Translations under genes and position numbers: made by a program
Notes under the pieces: model-generated
Told to the model about the DNA's origin: nothing
Database searches by the model: none
The model's input: the letters and a program-made list of their open reading frames with translations, nothing else
Part shown: positions 43,183-53,000 of the stretch, one piece after another
How the letters are laid out: every line of letters starts with the position of its first letter
Numbering within the stretch: position 1 is the first letter of the stretch
Assembly (NCBI GenBank): GCA_006384855.1
Contig: VCJN01000037.1
Location: 124,001 to 188,000 of the forward strand
Direction of reading: 5' to 3'
Source of the DNA: Tetraselmis striata
Lineage: Eukaryota > Chlorophyta > Chlorodendrophyceae > Chlorodendrales > Chlorodendraceae
DNA length: 64,000 nucleotides

Positions 43183-45009
43183 TCACCACTGCATTTCGTA
43201 TTGGTGCCGCATGTACAGCCGGTAGTTGGTGGCTATTGCCCGGAAACATGGATAGCGTAGCACTTGCGGCCCCTCGGCGCAGGTAGACCCATGCCGGAAC
43301 GGAACGCGGAATACAGTCACGGCGGGCCAGTGAGGCCTGCCGATCATACCTCGCCCGTCCCGCCGTCCCGGCCGGAACAAACCTGCGCGCGGCGCCACCG
43401 TGAGCTCCTCCACTGCCATCTCGGTGAGTGCATGGTGCCACGCCTTGCCCTCCCATCGCAAGGCGACGACGGTCGCCGCTGCGCCACTCTGCTGCGGCTT
43501 TTGCACGAGGTCGGGTAGCAGGGGCCAGGGTGCGTTGCACCAGTTGTTTTCGCGGCGCCAGTCCGCATCCGGCAGGTGCAACGAGTCCACCGCCTCGCAC
43601 GTAGGGTCCAACCACGCCGCGTTGTAGCGGGGGAGCATGGTGTTGAGGGCGGACGCGAAGCGGTCGATGGAATGAGGGCCGAACCGGCTCTCCGGTTCCG
43701 CGAACAGGAGGGGGTCGAGTTGCCAATCGTCGCTGTCGAGGTGCCGGCTTAGACGGTCCGCCCAGATATTCGCTGCCGAGCGAATGTGCCACGCGCGCAG
43801 ATGGATGCCGTGCGAGTCCAGCAAGCACCATAGTCGTCGCAGCTCGGCCAACATCTACTCGGGAGAGCGTGAGGTTAGGCCCGGCAGAACGTGACATACC
43901 GCGTGCTTGTCCTCGTGCAGGAGGACGTTGCGCCCGGCGAGGTGGGGGAGGAAGCTTTCCACGGCAAGTCGGACCGCTTTGAGCTCCTTCAAGGTGATGT
44001 GCCGGCGCTCGCCCGCCGACCTCCAGAATCCCCGCGCCTCCAGCCCGCCGTTCAACACCCCGCCCCACCCGCGTAGCATGAGGTGTCGGTGTGCAGATAA
44101 GCCGTCTCCACCGGGCGGTGGATGGGCTTGCCGTTGGACTGACTGGGCACCGATGTCTACCACTGTAGGTCGCGGCGGAGCTGTGGCGTCATCCGGACGC
44201 GCCCGCCCCGACGGTCGCCGACCACGGAGTGGAGCTCCTGCAAGAAGAATCTTGCGGCCGGGATCGCCGGAAAGAGGTACTGCGCCTGCCATGCCAGTGA
44301 CTGCAGCTCGCGCACTGGGAGCCACCTGGCGTTCCGCGTGGCGCGGCCGATGAGCCGGGTGGCCTGCCGGGAGAGCCGGTTCAGCTTGTCTGCCGGTGCG
44401 TAGAACATGCCGGACGCTGAGTCGTTGTCCACCCCCAGGTGCCTGCCGAGCTGGCAGGGCTCCCAAAAGCCCTTTGTGGGGTTCCGCTGCAGCCCCAAGG
44501 CGTTGAGGAGGCTGGCGGGCCGTTGACGGAGGTGGAGCGCATGCTCCATTGATGCGGATGAGAAGAGGAGGAAGTCGTCCACGAAAGGTAGGATGCGCGC
44601 CCCCTCCACATGGTACGCCGGAGGTAGCGCTCGCTCCGTATGGGCTGCGTAGACGATGAGGGGGCTCGGGCTCGGGTTTCCGCAGGTGGGTGATGAATAC
44701 TTGGGTGAGCGTGACGAAGTAATAGGGCGAGAGGCTCCAGCCCATTGGCAGACCCGCGAGCCTGTAGAGCTGACCTCGGACATCCACGGTGAAGTAGTCT
44801 CGGTCCGCCTCTGCGATGCCTAGAGCATAGAAGCCGTCTTGGAGGTCGAAGGAGAACATGTAGTCTCCCTTTTTGGTTAGGTGGCGCACTCCCAGTAGGG
44901 TCTCCATCTTGAGCCGCTTGCGCACACAGTAAGAGTTGAGCACGCGGAGGTCGATGATGCAGCGCCACTGGTTGACGCCGGGCTTGGGTACTAAAAAGAG
45001 TCTTGACAC
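43183..45009 (-). pseudogene. DIRS reverse transcriptase and RNase H
   Basis: RT blocks in order: SRLFLVPKPGVNQWRCIIDL, FSFDLQDGFYALGIA, GLPMGWSLSPYYF, then (after a frameshift near 44690) ILPFVDDFLLF with the catalytic Asp pair at about 44575-44590. The connection LPVRELQSLAWQAQYL leads to RNase H (ITLKELKAVRLAVESFL, HIRSAANIWADRLSR). DIRS/Ngaro-type linker sequence follows (DRFASALNTMLPRYNAAWLD, LPDADWRRENNW, ALRWEGKAW), ending at 43183. A stop at 43855 and shifts break the frame. Confidence 0.85.
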
Positions 45010-46343
45010 CCACTTGCGGCAGGTGCCAAACTCTCACGCGCCGGACTCCACGAAGCGGGAAAGCTCGCCCTCGCGAAACGTGAGCTGCGCTGGGGTAGCG
45101 TCCTGCATGCTGATGCCGTTGTGGAAGTTAGGTGGGGGGCGGTTGTGCTTGAAGGGGATCCGGACGCCCTCATGGATCCACCGTAGGACTTAATCGCTCG
45201 CACCGATGTCTTGCCATTGCCGCCATTGCCGCCGCACGCGGTGTCGAATGTAGCTTGAACTTGGGTAGCATGACTCGGAACGGCAGGGCACACCGTCAGT
45301 TCTGCACCTCGGTCTGCGGGGTAGTAGTCTTCCTCGCAGGGTTGCCGGGCTGAGGCTTGCCCTTGATCTTGTCTTTGTCCTTGTTTTTTGTCCACCCTCT
45401 CCTTTGTGGCGCGGTCTGCGTGTTCTGCACGCTCTTGCTCCTTGATGCGGATGTTGCCGCTGCCGCCTCCGCTCCCTCCGCTGCCGCTGCACTTGAACTG
45501 CGCGGCGGCCTGCGCCTTGGCCGCCTGGTGGAGGCTGACCTCGAGTCTTTTCTCGTTCAGGGCGTCGAGGAGGCCGTCGACGCCATTGTTGGAGCGCTCG
45601 GCGGCGGTGGTGTCGAAGAAGCGGAAGTAAACGTGGCGCTCGGCGACTCGCTCCTCGCCGGTAAGCGCCTTGTTTCCTGCACTTGAAACGCCGGAGGTAG
45701 GTGAGCTGGTCTTCAACAGCCTGCCCGCACGTCGAGATCGTGCGAATCGCGGAGTCGAGTAGGTCGTTGGCGTCCGCGGTGTCGCGAGCGGTGGCGTTTT
45801 TCGCGCGAAGCGTTGCCACCGCGTCCGTGAGCGCCGCGTGCGCGGCGGCGGTAAAGACTCCATAGCACAGCAGGTGGCGATACTCGTCGGGCGTCGCGTG
45901 CTTCTTCTCGTCGGTGAGGTAGCGGTCCCACTCGTCGTTGCGTGGGTTCCACAGCCCGGGGTTGGTGAGTCCTACAAGGGGCATAGACTCGGCGTATGCC
46001 CGCGGCAGGTAGTCGATCCAGTCGCGCGGGTCGATGAACGCGTGGCCTGTCGATTTTGCAAGGAAACCGGGGGGGGGGGGGGGGGGGGGGGGGGGTCGTC
46101 CTCCTCCTCGTCACCCTCGAGGCAGTCGGCTGGCGTCGCGGGAATAGGTTTCTGCGGCGGTGGTTGTTGAACGGAAGAGGTGCGGGAGTCTAGCTCGTCG
46201 AGTCGCAGCAACACCCGATGCACCAGCGCAGTGAGGCTAGCGGTGTCAGTCGTCGAACTCGCAGCGTTGCCTCCACCGCACCCCTTCGAATCGTACAGGT
46301 CGTCAGGCAACCGTGTGTTGTCCATATTACGGCATGCTATCAT
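45010..46343 (-). pseudogene. DIRS gag-like ORF
   Basis: Starts at the ATG at 46343 (MIACRNMDNTRL). It is interrupted by a 27-base G run at 46069-46095 that shifts the frame. It continues AFIDPRDWIDYLPRAYAESM and PGLWNPRNDEWDRYLTD, then, after another shift near 45690, VDGLLDALNEKRLEVSLH with a Lys/Gln-rich basic tail. The position upstream of RT and the helical, charged composition fit a structural protein. Confidence 0.6.
46069..46095. repeat. poly-G tract (27 G) inside the gag-like ORF
   Basis: Poly-C on the sense strand. It is read as a run of prolines and changes the frame between the two halves of gag. Confidence 0.95.
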
Positions 46344-47022
46344 TATTGCAGTCGCGGCGAGCGGCTGGCGTCGAACGTCGTTGTGAGATCGTGTGTCACC
46401 TTACGAGACTGAGAGAGTCTCGATGTCCACTGTGAGAATGAGATGTGACATACGGGTGACGAGGCACTACTACTAGCGACTATTATTTATCCGTGAAGGT
46501 TGCTGCTGGTGGCGGCATGTCCATCCAGTAAAGTACGAGTACATCCGGCGGTATTGCCGGCGGGCGATAAACCCTTTTTGTAATCATTGTGGTAGTCGTA
46601 CTAGCGCGGTGACGCGTTACATGGCACAGATGTACAAGGTACGAGGTTGTCCGTGCATTACCGGGTAGTACGCGATATATTTATTAAGCCGGTACCGGCT
46701 ATCTAGTACGAACCCGGGCGTAATGACGAATCGTCCTGTGGATAACTACGACTATTAGTACATGGGAGTGCGAATCTCAGCCGTACTATTCACTCGGCAA
46801 GAGTGGGGAATTTTGTGTACATTATAGCTAGTATTGCTGAACGGGCCTGCCCGCCGTCCGATCAAAGGTCATCAGACGGGCGGTTTGGCTGTTTTGCCAA
46901 AGAGTGATCACGTTACATAAATATTTGCGAGGGGGAGGGGTGGGGAACAGGCAGCGGTTTGCCGAAGAATGTTTGAATTACAAAATTTGCGACAGCTGCC
47001 GTCGGGGCATGTGGCGGGGGGC
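46344..47022. other. Gene-free interval
   Basis: AT-richer, with no exon supported. The 13-base phrase TTTTGCCAAAGAG at 46892 matches 41891. Confidence 0.4.
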
Positions 47023-47070
47023 GGGGGGGGGGGGGGGGGGGGGGGGGGCTGGTCCCCCCCCCCCCCCCCC
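47023..47070. repeat. Back-to-back poly-G (26) and poly-C (17)
   Basis: G run 47023-47048, five bases CTGGT, then C run 47054-47070. The two can pair with each other as a long G-C hairpin. Confidence 0.95.
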
Positions 47071-47124
47071 GCCGCCCGCCGCTCCCGCCGGGGGAGTGAG
47101 GGGAGGGGGGTAAGGGGGCGGGGG

Positions 47125-47670
47125 CTACTGCTTGTTCTTGTTCTTGCGTGCCCGGGGGACCCTCCGCTTCGACGATCTCGCTGCCTCCGCCTCCGACTCC
47201 GCGACCGTCAGTCTCTTACCTCGGCGCTTCTTCACTGGCCTCTTCCGCTTCTTGTCATCCGTCAGTGTCGTCACCACCCCGGGAGGCTGTGCCGTCGACG
47301 ACGCCGCCATGAGCTTCCTTATCTTGGCGTCGGGACGCCCCATGTGCCCGGACGCCCACAACAAGCCACAATCGTTTTGCCTTTAAGCGGCTGAGGATGC
47401 GGCCTCCTCGGCCACCACGAGTTGCGCCGCTGGCACTGTGGAAGTCTTGGCGTTTAGGTGGGCCTTACGGCGCTCCCGGACGAACCTGCGCGCGGCACAA
47501 GCTAGCCACGAGTGGGTGCGTGCTAATGTGGAGGGTGAAGTGTTTTGTTGCGTGCCCTCCTTGTCACGCGTTTCCTCATGTCTTTCTCGTCCTCCTCGAT
47601 GCCGGCGGCGCGGACACGCGAGACAACAAGGCTCGCCGCCCACTTTTGCCCGGGAGACGAGGTCTGCCAT
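47125..47670 (-). other. Possible small basic-protein exons
   Basis: 47383-47670 reads PCCLACPRRRHRGGRERHEE with further Cys and His. 47125-47364 ends KKRKRPVKKRRGKRLTV and a Lys/Asn tail. Both end in stops and no splice pair joins them convincingly. The basic, nuclear-localisation-like ending is the only argument for coding. Confidence 0.25.
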
Positions 47671-48120
47671 TGCGTTGTGAGCGGTGAAGGGGGGGGGGGG
47701 GGCGAGGTGGAGAAACGAACACCCATTCGACGACCGCCTTCCGCAGCAGTCAACGACACAGCGGAGGCGAGGAGCAGCGCGCCACTACTATTTATATGCA
47801 CGTATTGTCAAGAGCTAGTCGGTGCGGCATTGTGTCGGCGTAATTTCGCAATGTTTATTGCTGAAGTAGCACGGCGTAATGAATACGCGGTTTCACCGAG
47901 TGAATCCGGGATAATATATGCGGTAGGGCGGGCGTATATGTGCGCGACGATTGTGCGCGGATGTGCGCAGCGTTGTGCGGCGTTGTGCGGCGGTGTGCAC
48001 CGATGTGCACGAAGATGTGCACGACATGTAGGGGCGGAGCGGGTGAGTGTCCGCCGCTCCACCCAGCGCCGCAAATCTCCGTGCGTGGGCACCCCCCCCC
48101 CCCCCATTAAGCCTGCCGCC

Positions 48121-48634
48121 ATGTCAAACAATGTTAAATCCCCGAGCTCCTCGCTGAGGAAGATGCGACAACGAGGTTGCAAGCCTACGTCGAGCGATAG
48201 CTACATGATGGTGGTACCTATGACCCCGTACACCTGGAGCTGTATGTGGAGGCTGCTCGGACAAGACGCCGCGCATGCCTTGCTGAGAAGGTTCCCTAAT
48301 GTGGTCCCGACGCCAGACCCGGATTTGAACGCTGCCATGCTGCTAGAGGTGGGTTTGTTGTCGCACGTCGCACAAGACCAGGTTTCAACGAAGGACGCGG
48401 CGGAGCGGAAGGGAGTACAAACGTCGTGGTTATGAGCATGGTGTTGAGCATGGTGTGTGTGCCCCTGACACCACAGGTCATCCTGCCCCCGGAAGACCTG
48501 GACGTTGCATACCACACGCAGGTGAAGCCGTATGACGGGGAAAAGGAGGGCAGAGTCGGCCCGTGGAAGCTGTGGCATTGGGCAAGGAGTGCGCCAGAGA
48601 CCTGGGTCGGCAAATAGCAGAGGCAAATGAAGAG

Positions 48635-48668
<34 letters not shown>

Positions 48669-49679
48669 CCCCCTTCAACCCCTGACTCGTGCGTCGCTTA
48701 TTCGTAGCGTGTGCCTTGCAGGAAGGCCTTGTTTGCCGCCTTGCTGGAATTGCGGCGCGCTTTCGTGGCTGGTGCTGAGAAGGCCGGCGAGCTAGCACCA
48801 AGCTTTTCGTCGTGGACGGTAATCGCGTTGTTGTTCATCCCGGCGGATGCCCCCGCTCAGATAACCCACATTGATGGGCATGCTCCAAATCTGCAGGACA
48901 TCCTTGCATGCACGTGCCACTGCCGCCCCACTGAGGTGTACCGCGGGCCAGAAGTGAGCTTCATAGATGTCGTGAAAGCACATTCGGTACCCGGTGCGCC
49001 CCCCCCCCCCCCCCCCACCAGGCCGGTGGCGGGGGCGGGGGCGGGGGCGGGGGCGGGGACTGAGTGCCATCCATGTGTTGACATGAAAAGGGCCACGAGG
49101 ATCACCGCCTCACGGAGAGGACGCTGGCGGAGACACATCCGGGAGCTGCCGACTTCATCATGAGCCACAAGAACTTGATGCAGCCCCTGGAGGACTTGGA
49201 GCGTGGCATGGGTGTCCCCGAGGAGGACAGGCCCTACATGAAACAATACCATGGGTACGTGTTTGTGTCGGACACGACGCACCGCAGGCCCGTGGGCGCC
49301 CTAGTTGAGCTGCCCAGCGGCAACCCTGGTCCCAAGCAAGTGTCACGGGCGTGGCAATGTCCGCTTGTACGGGCAGAGGCAACTTCTGGGTCTGCCTGGC
49401 TGCGGCCGTGCGGACGACCCTACCTAGTACACGCCATTCCTGGCAGCCTACAACGAGGCACTCTACCCACACATCACCCCCCGCAGTGATGCTGCGGAGA
49501 AACGCAATCACGAGTTGGCGGCGCAGTATGTGGCCCACTTTGGGGATCATGCTGTGTTGCCAAAGCATTTGTACAGTGACGAGGACTACGCCAGCATCCA
49601 TGCCAACGTGAAGGAGCTGCGGCTTGCTGCTGAGGCTGCGGCTCATGTTGCTGCCGCTGCCGCCTCCATCCCGCCGTAG
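48121..49679 (+). CDS. Five-exon gene of unknown function with two in-frame TAGs
   Basis: Exons 48121-48348 (ATG, MSNNVKSPSSSLRKMRQRG), 48477-48634, 48722-48986, 49091-49339 and 49377-49679. All donors and acceptors are GT-AG and every phase fits, giving about 400 codons ending in TAG. Protein-like blocks: LGQDAAHALLRRFPNVVPTP, VILPPEDLDVAYHTQVK, KALFAALLELRRAFVAGAEK, THPGAADFIMSHKNLMQPLE, RPYMKQYHGYVFVSDTTHRR and YTPFLAAYNEALYPHITPR. The only breaks are TAG at 48615-48617 and TAG at 49425-49427. It may be a young pseudogene, a transposon gene, or a gene with UAG readthrough. No family is recognised. Introns 2 and 3 carry poly-C runs. Confidence 0.5.
48638..48667. repeat. poly-C tract (30 C) at a donor site
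   Basis: Begins directly after the GTG of the donor at 48635 in the five-exon gene, on the sense strand. Confidence 0.95.
48999..49016. repeat. poly-C tract (18 C) in intron 3
   Basis: Twelve bases after the donor at 48987, on the sense strand, followed by GGGGGC repeats to 49060. Confidence 0.95.
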
Positions 49680-50039
49680 ACGATCGGGTCTGGCAGCACC
49701 GCCCGTGCTTGTAAATAAGCGACAATGGATCACGTCATGCTCCGGTTGTACTCCTACACTTCCTCCAGTTTGTGGGGGGGGGGGGGGGGGTGTCCTGTCC
49801 TTATTACTTGCATCGGTGGACGTGCTTGATATGGAGGTCACCGGGCACATCGCGTGGTTCCGGAGTAGTACATGCGCGCCTCCTTGTCTTGGTTGCAATC
49901 GTCGCCCCTAATCCAATGCAGGGAGTAGCAGGACGCTGTGACCCCCCCCCCCCCCCCCAGGGGGAGGTTTTAGACAAATATCCAATTTGGATGTAAACAA
50001 ATATCCACCGTGCATGCGTCGCAATCGGTACCAAATGAG
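49680..50039. other. Transition to the satellite
   Basis: Contains a G run (49774-49790), a C run (49942-49958) and, at about 49857-49880, GGTTCCGGAGTAGTACATG. That phrase resembles the outer end of the satellite's long arm and may be the first, decayed piece of the array. No exon is seen. Confidence 0.4.
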
Positions 50040-53000
50040 CGGGGTATGTGAGTGGTTTCGGAGCAGTGCAAGCATTTCGTGCGTGCACAGGCACGAACGA
50101 CTGGGAATGAGGCGGGGGTTGCGGATAAAGTGCATTGGCGGTGCATAGAATAGCGTGTTGCTGGGGGTTTGGCTGCATCGGACGCCGTATTCCCATCCAT
50201 CCGGCACAGAATGTCCGGTTTTGATTCACACATTTGTGTGTGAATATAGTGTGAATATTACGCGTCTTTAACGCCGGGTGGATGGGCATCCCGCGTCCGA
50301 TGCACCCCAATTATTTGCAGCACGCTACTCTATGCACCGCCAATGCACTCCGCAAGCCCCGCCTCCATCCGCGTGGGAACCGGTAGTAAGTGTTGTTGTG
50401 TGCGCACATCGTGACAACATTACACGGTGGCAATTGCAATTAGCGGTGGATAATGTGAAGTCGTTTTCGAAATCGACGGAGAATGAGGCGGAGCTGGCGG
50501 AGTGCATCGGCGGTGCATAGAATAGCGTGTTGCTGGGGTTTTGGCTGCATCGGACGCCGTATTCCCATCCATCCGGCACGGAATGTCCGGTTTTCACACA
50601 TTTGGGTGCGAATATAGTGTGTATATTACGCGTCTTTTACGCCGGGTGGATGGGCATCCCGCGTCCGATGCACCCCGAATCTCACCAACACGCTATTCTA
50701 CGTACCGCCAATGCACTCCGCCAGCCCCGCCTCTTTCCGCGCGCGTCCTACGTTGCATTGTGCATATATACATACGTACATGTACTACTCCGAAACCAGC
50801 CCACATGTCTTTACGCCGGGTGGATGGGCATCCGGCGTCCGATGCACCCCAATTATTTGCAGCACGCTACTCTATGCACCACCAATGCACTCCGCAAGCC
50901 CCGCCTCCATCCGCGTCGGAACCGGTAGTAAGTGTTGTTGTGTGCGCACATCGTGACAACATTACACGGTGGCCATTGCAATTAGGGGTGGATAATGTGA
51001 AGGTGTTTTCGAAATCCACGGAGAATGAGGCGGTGCTGGCGGAGTGCATTGGCGGTGCATAGAATAGCGTGTTGCTGGGGTTTTGGCTGCATCGGACGCC
51101 GTATTCCCATCCATCCGGCACGGAATGTCCGGTTTTCACACATTTGGGTGCGAATATAGTGTGTATATTACACGTCTTTTACGCCGGGTGGATGGGCATC
51201 CCGCGTCCGATGCACCCCGAATCTCACCAACACGCTACTCTATGCACCGCCAATGCACTCCGCCAGCCCCGCCTCTTTCCGCGCGCGTCCTACCTTGCAT
51301 TGTGCATGTATACATACGTACATGTACTGCTCCGAAACCAGCCCACATGTATTTTACGCCGGGTGGATGGGCATCCCGCGTCCGATGCACCCCAATTATT
51401 TGCAGCACGCTACACTATGCACCGCCAATGCACTCCGCAAGCGCCGCCTCCATCCGCGTCGGAACCGGTAGTAAGTGTTGTTGTGTGCGCACATCGTGAC
51501 AACATTACACGGTGGCAATTGCAATTAGCGGTGGATAATGTGAAGGCGTTTTCGAAATCCACGGAGAATGAGGCGGTGCTGCCGGAGTGCATTGGCGGTG
51601 CATAGAATAGCGTGTTGCTGGGGTTTTGGCTGCATCGGACGTCGTCTTCCCATGCATCCATCCGGCACGGAATGTCCGGTTTTTACACATTTGGGTGCGA
51701 ATATAGTGTGTATATTACGCGTCTTTTACGCTGGGTGGATGGGCATCCCGCGTCCGATGCACCCCAAATCTCACCAACACGCTACTCTACGCACCGCCAA
51801 TGCACTCCGCCAGCCCCGCCTCTTTCCGCGCGCGTCCTACGTTGCGTTGTGCATATATACATAAGTACATGTACTGCTCCGAAACCAGCCCACATGTATT
51901 TTACGCCGGGTGGATGGGCATCCCGCGTCCGATGCACCCCAATTATTTGCAGCACGCTACTCTATGCACCACCAATGCACTCCGCAAGCCCCGCCTCCAT
52001 CCGCGTCGGAACCGGTAGTAAGTGTTGTTGTGTGCGCACATCGTGACAACATTACATGGTGGCCATTGCAATTAGGGTTGGATAATGTGAAGGCGTTTTC
52101 GAAATCCACGGAGAATGAGGCAGGGCTGGCGGAGTGCATTGGCGGTGCATAGAATAGCGTGTTGCTGGGGTTTTGGCTGCATCGGACGCCGTATTCCCAT
52201 CCATCCGGCACGGAATGTCCGGTTTTCACACATTTGGGTGCGAATATAGTGTGTATATTACGCGTCTTTTACGCCGGGTGGATGGGCATCCCGCGTCCGA
52301 TGCACCCCGAATCTCACCAACACGCTACTCTATGCACCGCCAATGCACTCCGCCAGCCCCGCCTCTTTCCGCGCGCGTCCTACCTTGCATTGTGCATGTA
52401 TACATACGTACATGTACTGCTCCGAAACCAGCCCACATGTCTTTTACGCCGGGTGGATGGGCATCCGGCGTCCGATGCACCCCAATTATTTGCAGCATGC
52501 TACTCTATGCACCGCCAATGCACTCCGCAAGCGCCGCCTCCATCCGCGTGGGAACCGGTAGTAAGTGTTGTTGTGTGCGCACATCGTGACAACATTACAC
52601 GGTGGGAATTGCTTTCAGCGGTGGATAATGTGAAGGCGTTTTCGAAATCCACGGAGAATGAGGCGGTGCTGGCGGAGTGCATTGGCGGTGCATAGAATAG
52701 CGTGTTGCTGGGGTTTTGGCTGCATCGGACGCCGTATTCCCATCCATCCGGCACGGAATGTCCGGTTTTTACGCATTTGGGTGCGAATATAGTGTGTATA
52801 TTACGCGTCTTTTACGCCGGGTGGATGGGCATCCGGCGTCCGATGCACCCCGAATCTCACCAACACGCTACTCTATGCACCGCCAATGCACTCCGCAAGC
52901 CCCGCCTCCATCCGCGTCGGAACCGGTAGTAAGTGTTGTTGTGTGCGCACATCGTGACAACATTACACGGTGGCAATTTCAATTAGCGCGCGGTGGATAA

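Larger units (their letters stand above)
41984..46343 (-). mobile_element. DIRS-like retrotransposon, degraded
   Basis: Read on the minus strand the order is gag-like protein, reverse transcriptase, RNase H and tyrosine recombinase, without integrase or aspartic protease. That order defines DIRS-type elements. Several frameshifts (near 45690, 44690, 44100 and 43000) show the copy is inactive. The split terminal repeats and internal complementary region expected of DIRS could not be demonstrated by eye; short shared phrases at 41868, 42012 and 46892 are candidates. Confidence 0.85.

Noticed and set aside
45010..46343. Gag region as a host gene with polyproline
   Set aside because: Position directly upstream of DIRS RT on the same strand, with frameshifts like the rest of the element.
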